From NCBI GenBank assembly GCA_937927415.1, contig CALBDS010000060.1:62001-126000 (forward strand): 64,000 bases of DNA, given 5' to 3'. Source of the DNA: an uncultured Rhodospirillaceae bacterium. Lineage in GTDB: Bacteria > Pseudomonadota > Alphaproteobacteria > Azospirillales > Azospirillaceae. Positions 52,477 through 60,955 of this stretch are shown piece after piece (the first letter of the stretch is position 1; each line of letters starts with the position of its first letter). The translations under genes and the position numbers were made by a program. The notes below the pieces were generated by a model. The model saw only the letters and a list, made by a program, of their open reading frames with translations, had not been told where the DNA came from and did no database searches.

Positions 52477-54552
52477 ATGAAAATCCGAAATTATCTGTTC
52501 GCGTGCCTTGGTTTTGTGGGCGTGGTGGCTGCCGTTCCGGCATCGTGGCTGGCATGGCAGGAAGCCGCGGCGTCACGCCGGGCCGCTGAAGCGATGGATA
52601 TTGTCGATACGCTGTCCGCCGCTTCTCTTGTGCGTGAAAAACTGGCTTTGGAGCGGGGGGTGGTCAATCTGCCGCTGAGCGCGGGGGTTCCCGCCGACGA
52701 CGCCACCCGGCAAAATCTGGCCAAGGCGCGCGCGGAAACCGACACGGCGCTGAAATCCTACCAGGACAGCGCCATCACCTTGGGGGACAAGGCGTCCCGT
52801 GACGAAACCTCTGCACTGGGGGGGGTGATCGGCAACGTGCGCCGGCAGGCCGATGAATGGCTGCGGGTGGACCGTTCCGGCCGTCCGGCCGACGCTCCGG
52901 CCCGGTTCTTCGACGGCATCGCCGATGTGAACGCGGCCGTGGGGCGGACCATCGGCCGCCTCGGGCACCGGCTGAACGAATTGGACCCCGATGCCAGCGA
53001 TTTGGCCGATGTGGCCGCCCGCGCATCTGATCTGCGCGAAGAAACCGGGCAGCAGTCGGTGCTGTTCCTGCGGGCGTTGGGGTCCGGCAAACCCCTGTCC
53101 CTGGATACCGAGCGGGAAATCCTGGTGATGGAGGGGGCCATCACCCGCGCGTGGTATGAGGTGGAAAGCTTCATCACCGCCAATGGGGACCTGGTGGACC
53201 TGCGGGCGGCTCTGAAGACGGCCCACGAGGGCTATATGGTTCAGTTCGCCGGCTATAAGCGGCGGGTGCTGGAGGCATCGCGCAAGGGCGCGCCCTATGA
53301 TCTCGACGGTGCGGAATGGCGGCGGTCGGCGTCACCGCTGCTGCAAAAGGTCCTGGCCATCCGTGACGCCGGCTTCAAGGAAGCCACCACCGTGGCAACG
53401 AATCACCACGATGCCGCCGTGCGTCACACGGTCACGGCTGCGGCTCTGCTGCTGGTGTCGCTGGGGGTTCTGGGTGGGGTGGCGATGGCCATCGCCCGCC
53501 GGGCATCGACCCCGATCATCCAATTGGCCGAGGTGGTGGCGGCCATCGCCGGCGGCCGCCGCGACCTGACCATCCCCTACCGTGACCGTGACGACGAGAT
53601 CGGCACCATGGCCGGGGCGGTGGAGATCCTCCAGACCCGCGCCCGCGATGCCGATGCGGCCGAAGCGGCCCAGGAAGCCGAGCACACCGAACGCGACGCC
53701 CATCGCCGCGAGATGGAAGCGGCCACCCGGACGTTCCTGGAACAGCTCGACACCGTGGTCAACCACCTGTCCGGCACCGCCGGTACCGTGCAGTCCCATT
53801 CCGAGGAACTCTCCCGTTCGGCGGAGCGCACCTCTGAACGGTCGGCGGCTGTGGCGTCGGCTTCGGCGTTGGCGTCCAGCAGCATCCAGACCGTCGCCGC
53901 GGCGTCGGAGGAACTGCACGCCTCCATCGCCGAGATCAGCCACCGCATCGACGACGCGTCCCGCATCTCCAAGGATGCGGTGCGGGAGGCCGGAACCACC
54001 GCCGACATCGTTGCCACCCTGGCCGACTGTGCCAGCGGCATCGGTGCGGTGGTGGACATGATCAACTCCATCGCCAGCCAGACCAACCTGCTGGCGCTGA
54101 ACGCCACCATCGAGGCGGCGCGTGCGGGCGAGGCCGGCAAGGGCTTCGCCGTGGTGGCGAGCGAGGTGAAGCATCTGGCTGGCCAGACCACCAAGGCCAC
54201 CGAGGACATCCAGATCAAGGTGTCGGAGATCCGCGACGTCACCGGCCGCGCGGTCACCGCCATCAGCACCATCAGCCGCACGGTCAACGCCATCAGCGAC
54301 GCCGCCACCGGCGTTGCCGCCGCGGTGGAAGAGCAGAGTGCCGCCACCCAGGAAATCGCCCGCAACATCCAATCCGCCGCCCAGAGCACGGGTGCGGTGT
54401 CGGATACCATCGGCGGGGTGGCGGAAACGGCGGAAAACACGCGGGTTTCCGCCAGCGACCTGCTGGGCGCGTCGCAAGGGCTGCTGAACGAGGCCGAAAT
54501 GCTGCGCAACACCGTCGATGATTACGTGAACCATCTGCGGGCGGCGGTCTGA
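52477..54552 (+). CDS. Methyl-accepting chemotaxis protein
   Basis: A 691-residue chemoreceptor. TM1 is near residues 7-27 (LFACLGFVGVVAAVPASWLA), a helical periplasmic sensor domain covers about 28-310, and TM2 is near 315-338 (AAALLLVSLGVLGGVAMAIA). Then come a HAMP domain (TPIIQLAEVVAAIAGGRRDL) and a long cytoplasmic coiled coil with the conserved tip INSIASQTNLLALNATIEAA that binds CheA/CheW. The ligand is unknown. It interrupts the usual clpX-lon adjacency. No C-terminal CheR-tethering pentapeptide is seen. Confidence 0.94.
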   Translation: MKIRNYLFACLGFVGVVAAVPASWLAWQEAAASRRAAEAMDIVDTLSAASLVREKLALERGVVNLPLSAGVPADDATRQNLAKARAETDTALKSYQDSAITLGDKASRDETSALGGVIGNVRRQADEWLRVDRSGRPADAPARFFDGIADVNAAVGRTIGRLGHRLNELDPDASDLADVAARASDLREETGQQSVLFLRALGSGKPLSLDTEREILVMEGAITRAWYEVESFITANGDLVDLRAALKTAHEGYMVQFAGYKRRVLEASRKGAPYDLDGAEWRRSASPLLQKVLAIRDAGFKEATTVATNHHDAAVRHTVTAAALLLVSLGVLGGVAMAIARRASTPIIQLAEVVAAIAGGRRDLTIPYRDRDDEIGTMAGAVEILQTRARDADAAEAAQEAEHTERDAHRREMEAATRTFLEQLDTVVNHLSGTAGTVQSHSEELSRSAERTSERSAAVASASALASSSIQTVAAASEELHASIAEISHRIDDASRISKDAVREAGTTADIVATLADCASGIGAVVDMINSIASQTNLLALNATIEAARAGEAGKGFAVVASEVKHLAGQTTKATEDIQIKVSEIRDVTGRAVTAISTISRTVNAISDAATGVAAAVEEQSAATQEIARNIQSAAQSTGAVSDTIGGVAETAENTRVSASDLLGASQGLLNEAEMLRNTVDDYVNHLRAAV

Positions 54553-54603
54553 CGGGGCAAACCATCGGCCTTGCAGCGGATTTTGATGCGCAGCAGCGAA
54601 CAA

Positions 54604-54639
54604 ACACCCCCCAGCCCCTTGAAGGGTGCTGGGGGGTGT
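54604..54639 (+). terminator. Hairpin after the chemoreceptor gene
   Basis: Perfect arms ACACCCCCCAGC / GCTGGGGGGTGT around an inner CCC/GGG pair. It is a strong stem 52 bases after the stop but without a T tract. Confidence 0.65.
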
Positions 54640-54743
54640 GCCACGTTAGTTCATGCCGCTCTGCCCCCTTGTGCTCATCCCGAGGCAGGGGGCGCGTCAG
54701 GCCCATCCTGGGCTGACGGCGTTCCATTTACGAGGCCCTGCCG

Positions 54744-57155
54744 ATGATTGAACTCCCCCGTGGTGCCCTCTATCCGGTCCTCCCGCTGCGCGACATCGTG
54801 GTGTTTCCTCACATGATCGTGCCGCTGTTCGTCGGCCGCGAGAAGTCGGTGCGCGCTCTGGAAGACGTGATGAAGGATGACAAGCAGATCCTGCTGGTCA
54901 CCCAGAAGAACGCCGCCCAGGACGACCCGGCTCCCGCCGACATCTACAGCGTCGGAACGGTGGGGACCGTGCTGCAGCTTCTGAAGCTGCCCGATGGGAC
55001 GGTGAAGGTGCTGGTCGAAGGCGGCCAGCGGGCCTCGATCACCAAATTTGCCGAGAACGAGGATTTCTTCCAGGCCTACGCCGACCAGATCGAAGAGAAG
55101 GTCGGCGACCAGCAGGAGCTGGAGGCGCTGAGCCGCGCGGTGGTGTCTCAGTTTGAACAGTACATCAAGCTGAACAAGAAGATCCCGCCGGAGGTGTTGG
55201 TCTCGATCAACCAGATTGAGGAAACCGGCAAGCTGGCCGACACCGTGGCCTCCCATCTGGCCCTGAAGATTCCGGAAAAGCAGCAACTGCTGGAATGCGC
55301 CACCGTGTCCGAACGGCTGGAGCGCATCTATGCCTTCATGGAAGGCGAGATCGGCGTGCTGCAGGTGGAAAAGCGCATCCGCAACCGCGTCAAGCGGCAG
55401 ATGGAGAAGACGCAGCGCGAGTATTATCTGAACGAACAGCTCAAGGCCATTCAGAAGGAGTTGGGCGAGTCGGAGGATGGCCGCGACGAATCCGCCGAGA
55501 TCGAGGAAAAGATCAACAAGACCCGCTTCTCCAAGGAAGCGCGGGACAAGGCGCTGGCCGAGCTGAAGAAGCTGCGCACCATGAGCCCCATGTCGGCAGA
55601 AGCCACCGTGGTGCGCAACTACCTTGACTGGATGCTGTCGATTCCGTGGAAGAAGCGCACCAAGGTCAAGAAGGACATCAAGCTCGCGCAGAAGGTGCTG
55701 GACACCGATCACTACGGCCTGGACAAGGTGAAGGAGCGCATCCTTGAATACCTTGCCGTCCAGAACCGGATGAACAAGGTGAAGGGGCCGATCCTGTGCC
55801 TCGTCGGCCCGCCCGGCGTCGGCAAGACCTCGCTCGGCAAGTCCATTGCCAATGCCACCGGCCGCAACTTCGTGCGCATGTCGCTGGGCGGCGTGCGGGA
55901 CGAGGCGGAAGTCCGTGGCCACCGCCGCACCTACATCGGCTCCATGCCCGGCAAGATCATTCAGGGCATGAAGAAGGCGAAATCGTCCAACCCGCTGTTC
56001 CTGCTGGACGAAATCGACAAGCTGGGCGCCGATTGGCGCGGTGATCCCTCCTCCGCCCTCCTGGAGGTGCTGGATCCCGAGCAGAACGGCACCTTCGCCG
56101 ACCATTACCTGGAGGTGGATTACGACCTGTCGGACGTGATGTTCGTCTGCACGGCGAACTCCCTGCGCATGCCCCAGCCGTTGCTGGACCGTATGGAGAT
56201 TATCCGTGTCGCCGGCTACACCGAGGATGAGAAGGTCGAAATCTCCAAGCGCCACCTGATCGACAAGCAGATCAAGGCCGCGGGTCTGAAGAAGGGCGAG
56301 TTCGCCATCTCCGACGACGCGCTGCGCGACCTGATCCGCTATTACACCCGTGAAGCCGGTGTGCGCAGCCTGGAGCGTGAGATCGCCAACCTCTGCCGCA
56401 AGGCGGTGAAGGAGATCCTGATGAAGGGCACCGAAAAGGTGTCCGTCACCCGGCGGAATCTCGACAAATACGCCGGCGTGCGCCGTTTCCACTTCGGGGA
56501 AGCGGAACTGGAGGATCTGGTGGGCGTCACCACCGGCCTGGCCTGGACCGAGGTGGGCGGCGAGCTGCTGTCCATCGAGGCGGTGGCTCTGCCCGGCAAG
56601 GGGCGCGTCACCACCACCGGCAAGCTGGGCGACGTGATGAAGGAGTCGGTGCAGGCGGCGGAAAGCTACGTGAAGTCGCGGGCGGCTGCCTTCGGCATCA
56701 AGCCGACCTTGTTCGAAAAGCGCGACATCCACGTCCACGTGCCCGAAGGGGCGACGCCCAAGGACGGTCCGTCGGCGGGTGTGGCGATGATTACGTCGAT
56801 CGTCTCGGTGCTCACCGGCATTCCGGTGCGCAAGGACGTGGCGATGACCGGCGAAATCACCCTGCGCGGCCGGGTGTTGCCCATTGGCGGGCTGAAGGAA
56901 AAGCTGCTGGCCGCCCTGCGGGGCGGGCTGAAGCATGTCCTGATCCCCAAGGACAACATGAAGGATCTGGCCGACATCCCCGAAAACGTGAAGCGGGGGT
57001 TGGAGATCATCCCGGTGTCGTCGGCGGACGAGGTGTTGAGCAACGCCCTGGTCAAACCGCTGGAACCCATCGAATGGGCCGAGCCGGAAGACCGCCCCGA
57101 AACGGCGGCCAAGCCGCCGGAATCGGACAAGGGCAGCGACGTGTTGCGCCACTGA
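54744..57155 (+). CDS. lon: ATP-dependent Lon protease
   Basis: An 803-residue LonA protease. The N-terminal substrate-binding domain begins LPRGALYPVLPLRDIVVFPH; Walker A GPPGVGKTS is at about 356-364; the proteolytic domain has catalytic Ser677 (PKDGPSAG) and Lys720 (GGLKEKLL), 43 residues apart as in E. coli Lon. Degrades misfolded and regulatory proteins. The C-terminal tail is acidic and low complexity. It is followed by its own terminator and by hupB, the usual order. Confidence 0.97.
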   Translation: MIELPRGALYPVLPLRDIVVFPHMIVPLFVGREKSVRALEDVMKDDKQILLVTQKNAAQDDPAPADIYSVGTVGTVLQLLKLPDGTVKVLVEGGQRASITKFAENEDFFQAYADQIEEKVGDQQELEALSRAVVSQFEQYIKLNKKIPPEVLVSINQIEETGKLADTVASHLALKIPEKQQLLECATVSERLERIYAFMEGEIGVLQVEKRIRNRVKRQMEKTQREYYLNEQLKAIQKELGESEDGRDESAEIEEKINKTRFSKEARDKALAELKKLRTMSPMSAEATVVRNYLDWMLSIPWKKRTKVKKDIKLAQKVLDTDHYGLDKVKERILEYLAVQNRMNKVKGPILCLVGPPGVGKTSLGKSIANATGRNFVRMSLGGVRDEAEVRGHRRTYIGSMPGKIIQGMKKAKSSNPLFLLDEIDKLGADWRGDPSSALLEVLDPEQNGTFADHYLEVDYDLSDVMFVCTANSLRMPQPLLDRMEIIRVAGYTEDEKVEISKRHLIDKQIKAAGLKKGEFAISDDALRDLIRYYTREAGVRSLEREIANLCRKAVKEILMKGTEKVSVTRRNLDKYAGVRRFHFGEAELEDLVGVTTGLAWTEVGGELLSIEAVALPGKGRVTTTGKLGDVMKESVQAAESYVKSRAAAFGIKPTLFEKRDIHVHVPEGATPKDGPSAGVAMITSIVSVLTGIPVRKDVAMTGEITLRGRVLPIGGLKEKLLAALRGGLKHVLIPKDNMKDLADIPENVKRGLEIIPVSSADEVLSNALVKPLEPIEWAEPEDRPETAAKPPESDKGSDVLRH

Positions 57156-57213
57156 GCCACCCGGCTTGTGGGCTGTTCAGCCGTGACCGGTTGAACAGGA
57201 AGGGCGAATCGTG

Positions 57214-57252
57214 AAAAAGCGGCGGCCGTCATGCATTGACGGTCGCCGTTTT
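57214..57252 (+). terminator. Rho-independent terminator after lon
   Basis: Stem CGGCGGCCGTCA / TGACGGTCGCCG (one G-U pair) with a five-base loop, preceded by AAAAA and followed by TTTT, 60 bases after lon. Confidence 0.85.
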
Positions 57253-57285
57253 GTCCGGCTAGAGTCTTCCGGCAAAGCAAAAAGG

Positions 57286-57307
57286 GGGCAGACACCGCTG
57301 TCTGCCC
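57286..57307 (+). promoter_or_regulatory. Hairpin in the hupB leader
   Basis: Perfect nine-base-pair stem GGGCAGACA / TGTCTGCCC with a four-base loop lies 31 bases before the hupB start codon and after the lon terminator, so it is probably transcribed in the hupB leader. It could modulate mRNA stability or ribosome access. Confidence 0.45.
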
Positions 57308-57337
57308 GGATGCGGCATTGTCAGAAGGGGGTTCCGG

Positions 57338-57610
57338 GTGAACAAGAACGATCTCGTGGCGCAGGTGGCCGAAACCGCGGGCCTGTCCAAGAATGACGCC
57401 ACGAAGGCGGTCGATGCGGTGTTCGACACCATTGCCGATAGTCTGTCAAAGGGCGATGAAGTGCGGCTGGTGGGGTTCGGCACCTTTGCCGTATCCGAAC
57501 GTGCCGCCACCGAGGGGCGCAACCCCCGGACCGGCGAAAAGATCGACATTCCCGCGTCGAAGCAGCCGAAGTTCAAACCGGGCAAGACCCTGAAAGACGC
57601 TTTGAACTGA
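57338..57610 (+). CDS. hupB: HU-family DNA-binding protein
   Basis: A 90-residue nucleoid protein. The N-terminus MNKNDLVAQVAETAGLSKND and the signature VGFGTFAVSERAATEGRNPR, followed by TGEKIDIPASKQPKFKPGK, are canonical HU. The start codon is GTG with AGAAGGGG upstream. Position directly after lon is conserved across proteobacteria. Confidence 0.97.
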   Translation: MNKNDLVAQVAETAGLSKNDATKAVDAVFDTIADSLSKGDEVRLVGFGTFAVSERAATEGRNPRTGEKIDIPASKQPKFKPGKTLKDALN

Positions 57611-57713
57611 TCCCTGGTTTCGGTTTATAGAAGGCGCCGTGCCGCAACCGGCGGCACGCTCCGCCGCTCCCCGCCGTTTTATGGGGTACGGTCCGGAGCG
57701 ACAGCGCCACAGT

Positions 57714-57788
57714 GGGCGATTAGCTCAGCGGTAGAGCGTCTCGTTTACACCGAGAGGGTCGGGGGTTCGAAACCCTCATCGCCCACCA
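57714..57788 (+). tRNA. tRNA-Val (anticodon UAC)
   Basis: A 75-base tRNA with encoded CCA. Acceptor arms GGGCGAT / ATCGCCC pair perfectly; anticodon stem TCTCG / CGAGA encloses TTTACAC with anticodon TAC; D-arm AGCTCAGCGGTAGAGC and T-arm GGGTTCGAAACCC are canonical. A degenerate copy of its 3' half lies at 61366-61408. Confidence 0.97.
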
Positions 57789-58015
57789 CTGTTTTCAATG
57801 AGCATCGTTGCGGCGGGACTGGTTGGTGTCGCAACCAAAGACTGACCGGTCAGGCGGAGAGGCGCCTCGGTTTGTCAGCCGGCGCTTCTTGATTCTCGTC
57901 TGAGCCATACCCTGCGAATCGTCCATGACCGAAGGCTTCAACCGCGGTCAGGGCAAGGCGGTAGGCGGGGCTGCGCTCGGTGGTTCGCCTGTCGTCGCCC
58001 TTTTCCTTTTCGTGG

Positions 58016-58870
58016 TCAGGCATTTCGTGACCCGCTCCACGTCACCCATGCACTGGCGGCCAGAACCAGCACTGATCCGCCGACCGTCCATACGCTGGGA
58101 ACCTCCGCGAACAGAACATATCCCAAGACCGCGGCGGTGGGGATGGTCAGGAAATCCAGCGGGGCCAAAAACCCCACGCTTGCCAATTGGAAAGCACGGG
58201 CTGCGGCGTATTGTGCCCCGAGCGCGAACAGCCCCAGCCCTGCCAGAACCGGCCAATCCGTCACCGGCGGCGATACCCATTGGATGGCGGCCACCGGGAA
58301 AGTCGCCGCTACCGACACGGTGGTGTAGATCAGCACGATCAAGCCGGTGTCATTGGTGAAGGCCAGCCGTCGCACCGCTGTTTGTGAACCGGCCGACGCC
58401 AGGGATGCAATCAGGGCCGCCGCGATACCGAGTCGCCATTCCGGCAGGACCAACGCCGGCCACAGGGATACCGCCGCCCCCACGAACCCCATCGCCACCG
58501 CCATCCAGACATCCATGCCAGCCCGTTCGCCCAGCATGATCCGCCCGGCAACCGGCATCAACAGAATGCGGGTGAAGAACAGCAGGCTCGCTAGTCCCAG
58601 GGGGATGGTGGTGAAGGCGTACATGAGAGAATAGAGCGCCACTACACCAAGACCGCAGCGCAGGACATACCCCAAGGGGTCGCGCGCCTTTCCCAGGTCC
58701 GCAACGAATTGCCAAACCCCCACCATCACCACCACAGCGAACACGGCGCGGAAGAAGGCCAGTTCCGCCGTCGGCAGCTTCTGTCCGAGAAACTTCGTGA
58801 TGGCCGAACTGGCGGCGAAGGTGGCGGCGGAGGCGATGGCCCAAAGAATGGCGGCGGGGAGCGGTTTCAT
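58016..58870 (-). CDS. DMT/EamA-family transporter (copy 1)
   Basis: A 284-residue inner-membrane protein with ten predicted helices in two EamA repeats (ITKFLGQKLPTAELAFFRAV and, in the second half, QYAAARAFQLASVGFLAPLD). Drug/metabolite transporters of this group export metabolites; the substrate is unknown. ATG at 58870; a frame extension to 58963 is not membrane-like. It lies just after tRNA-Val and points back toward it. A same-length, same-orientation paralogue at 61491-62345 is about three-quarters identical by eye. Confidence 0.9.
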   Translation of the reverse strand: MKPLPAAILWAIASAATFAASSAITKFLGQKLPTAELAFFRAVFAVVVMVGVWQFVADLGKARDPLGYVLRCGLGVVALYSLMYAFTTIPLGLASLLFFTRILLMPVAGRIMLGERAGMDVWMAVAMGFVGAAVSLWPALVLPEWRLGIAAALIASLASAGSQTAVRRLAFTNDTGLIVLIYTTVSVAATFPVAAIQWVSPPVTDWPVLAGLGLFALGAQYAAARAFQLASVGFLAPLDFLTIPTAAVLGYVLFAEVPSVWTVGGSVLVLAASAWVTWSGSRNA

Positions 58871-59163
58871 GCGGAGAGCAGTATCAGGTGCAGTGCGGCG
58901 ACTGCAAGCGCATGCCGGGTAGAACCGTCCTGTCTGTATCCTGTTCCGAGTCGGGTCGGACACGTCCGGCGCAGGAGGGCAGGGGCATAATTAATTTTGA
59001 TGACTGATTGTTATCTAATTTGATTTTTAACAATAAAGATTATAGATTGATTGGAATTCACATGTTATCAGCATCTGGATTTCATAAAATAGCCTGCAAT
59101 TCTTGACATAAATTAGACAACAACTCATCAAGTTGTGTGGTTGCATTGAAAGATAATTTGCCA

Positions 59164-59181
59164 ATACCCAAAATTGGGTAT
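59164..59181. promoter_or_regulatory. Perfect 8+8 dyad, candidate operator
   Basis: ATACCCAA and TTGGGTAT around a two-base centre, 182 bases upstream of the regulator start. Size and symmetry suit a dimeric helix-turn-helix protein. Confidence 0.45.
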
Positions 59182-59278
59182 GATTAAATTATGGGAAGAC
59201 GGATATAACAATAACCCAGTCATACGGATGCGCTCTGCGAGTTAAAATTTTCCTTTGATAATTCAACTTATTCTGGAA

Positions 59279-59332
59279 AATGTCCCCAAACGGTGATCTA
59301 GTATCCCAACGACGTCACCGTTTGGGGACATT
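59279..59332. promoter_or_regulatory. Perfect 18-base inverted repeat with 18-base spacer
   Basis: AATGTCCCCAAACGGTGA (59279-59296) and its exact complement TCACCGTTTGGGGACATT (59315-59332) are separated by 18 bases, ending 30 bases before the regulator ATG. There is no T tract. It may be an operator, a leader hairpin or a recombination site. Confidence 0.7.
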
Positions 59333-59362
59333 GTGCGTTAAATGCGAGCTTGCGAGGTAGAT

Positions 59363-60460
59363 ATGCACAGCGATATCCCGAGCGCATTCGACGGCCTCCT
59401 GCGGATGGCTGATGAGGTTGACGGAGAAGTCGTTGTTTTCAATCCTTGCGATGAAATCGTATACGCATCGGGCTTATTTAAAAATAGATATTCATTTCTT
59501 TCATTTAATGGACGTGACACGTTCAATGATCTTTTTAATGGTATTGTTAGAAATGGTATGTCTGATGCAGAAACGCTAAATGTTTCACCAGAAGAATACT
59601 TTAATATGGTTTTAGTATCTCGGAAAGCAAATCATTATCTTGATTTTCGGAAGACCTATAAAAATGAAAGTGGCTTCGCGAATTTGCTGTGTCATCATCG
59701 GCGATTTGATCAGTGGTCTGCCCAAGTAAGGGTTGATATTGAAAGAATTATGGGTCGCTGTGGTGATTACTACACACCTCTACCTGATCGAGTCGCTGAT
59801 GCCGCAGCTTCTATCGGCGAAGCGGCGGCTTTGTCGGCATTGGTGGACCGACTGCCTATTGGCGTTCTTGTCGTGACTGAAAGCGGAAAGCTGCGATGGG
59901 CGAATGCTGCGGCCTACGACGCCCTACGCGATGGGGAGCCACTGACCCTCGCTGATGATGGCCGGCTACACCACCCGGATGCAGCAACCGCTGCCCGCCT
60001 AACGCAAGCCATCGCAACCGCTGCCCACGCCGTCCGTGGCAGCGTTACCTTTCACGCAGACGGTGGCTCGCTGGTGTCCGTATCCTCCGGAGTGACACCG
60101 GGAACGGCACTGGTGCTGCTGCCGCCTGACGCATCAGATGACGCGGTGCTGGAGTGCTTGAGGGCGCTGGGACTCACGCCGGCCATTGCTGAGGTGGCTT
60201 TCGCTGTCGTAAATGCCGGAGGGCCGGCAGAGGCCGCGCTTGTCATCGGCAAGAAGCCGGACACAATCAAACGCCAATTGGCGCGTGTATATGCAGCCTT
60301 TGGTGATTCGCTGGGAGTTAGGTCCCAGCGTGCACTGGCACACCTCGTCATGCAGGTTGCCGCCGTTCAAGCTCGACCGGGTCAATCCTTTCACCCATAC
60401 CTCCCCTGGGGCAGCGCCCCTCAACACGCAAAGGAAAGCCGCCATGGCCTCTGTTACTGA
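59363..60460 (+). CDS. PAS-like/LuxR-type transcriptional regulator with mosaic composition
   Basis: A 365-residue protein. Residues about 5-135 form a PAS-like sensor (DEVDGEVVVFNPCDEIVYAS). A second PAS-like unit (PIGVLVVTESGKLRWANAAA) covers about 165-265. A C-terminal LuxR-type helix-turn-helix follows (LGLTPAIAEVAFAVVNAGGP, IGKKPDTIKRQLARVYAAFG). The first 135 codons are AT-rich, the rest GC-rich, switching near 59770. GAGG before the ATG at 59363 decides the start over 59342. It is followed, overlapping by 17 bases, by the GRDP-like gene. Likely a ligand- or redox-responsive activator; targets unknown. Confidence 0.8.
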   Translation: MHSDIPSAFDGLLRMADEVDGEVVVFNPCDEIVYASGLFKNRYSFLSFNGRDTFNDLFNGIVRNGMSDAETLNVSPEEYFNMVLVSRKANHYLDFRKTYKNESGFANLLCHHRRFDQWSAQVRVDIERIMGRCGDYYTPLPDRVADAAASIGEAAALSALVDRLPIGVLVVTESGKLRWANAAAYDALRDGEPLTLADDGRLHHPDAATAARLTQAIATAAHAVRGSVTFHADGGSLVSVSSGVTPGTALVLLPPDASDDAVLECLRALGLTPAIAEVAFAVVNAGGPAEAALVIGKKPDTIKRQLARVYAAFGDSLGVRSQRALAHLVMQVAAVQARPGQSFHPYLPWGSAPQHAKESRHGLCY

Positions 60461-60857
60461 CTTGATCCCCGAATCCATGCTCAGCATTCGTGCAACCCTC
60501 GTCGCCAAAGGCATGACCGGTGCCGCCGCCGACGAGGCCGTCACCCTCTACGGTCAGTTTCTGGACCTGTGCGCCAGTCACCCTCAGGAAACGATCTGCC
60601 CGACGCACGCCGCTGATGAAGCGTGGCATGCCCATTTGGATATGGGCGCCTACGAGGCCGACTGCCTTCGGATGTTCGGGCAGATTGCGGCCCATGACGC
60701 GACGGCCTTCGGTACCTTGGAATTTCGGTCCGCATGGGCGTTCACGCGGAGCGCACACTACGAGCGTTTCGGCGTGACCTTGGAAAACGACCCCGACGCC
60801 AAAGGCGTGAGCGCCTTTGCCTCGGCTTCGTGCTTCCGCCCGCCGCTGGCTGCCTGA
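60444..60857 (+). CDS. GRDP-like small protein (HxxH/Cys motif)
   Basis: A 137-residue protein. The core CPTHAADEAWHAHLDMGAYE followed by ADCLRMFGQIAAHD and later FTRSAHYERFG resembles the glycine-rich-domain-protein-like family (typical D-E-V-W-H-x-H, then Y-x-x-x-C and H-H). The His and Cys residues could bind a metal. A late Cys (ASASCFRPP) fits the tail seen in relatives. No signal peptide. SD AAGGAAAG precedes the ATG, which overlaps the regulator gene, so the two are probably co-expressed. No function is established for bacterial members to my knowledge. Confidence 0.7.
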   Translation: MASVTDLIPESMLSIRATLVAKGMTGAAADEAVTLYGQFLDLCASHPQETICPTHAADEAWHAHLDMGAYEADCLRMFGQIAAHDATAFGTLEFRSAWAFTRSAHYERFGVTLENDPDAKGVSAFASASCFRPPLAA

Positions 60858-60868
60858 TTGCGGTGAGC

Positions 60869-60900
60869 GGGCGCCCACCCGCGCCAACGGATGGGCGCCC
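60869..60900 (+). promoter_or_regulatory. Hairpin between the GRDP-like gene and the small unknown gene
   Basis: Perfect nine-base-pair stem GGGCGCCCA / TGGGCGCCC with a 14-base loop, 11 bases after the GRDP-like stop and 55 bases before the next ATG. It could attenuate or stabilise the operon mRNA. Confidence 0.45.
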
Positions 60901-60955
60901 CGCCGTGATGCATCTGCACCACGGCAGTCCTCAACACATAGCCTTGGAGTGCCAG

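Larger units (their letters stand above)
58871..59362. other. AT-rich intergenic region with two dyads, likely foreign DNA
   Basis: About 490 bases; from roughly 58985 onward the composition drops sharply from the GC-rich norm (runs such as TTAATTTTGATGAC and TAATTTGATTTTTAACAA). No gene is seen. It contains an 18-base dyad at 59164-59181 and a much larger inverted repeat at 59279-59332, and probably the promoter of the PAS/LuxR regulator. Confidence 0.6.

Noticed and set aside
57925..58359. A plus-strand frame next to tRNA-Val, considered as a second gene in the island
   Set aside because: It is antisense to the DMT transporter over most of its length and Pro/Arg-rich without domains or a good SD.
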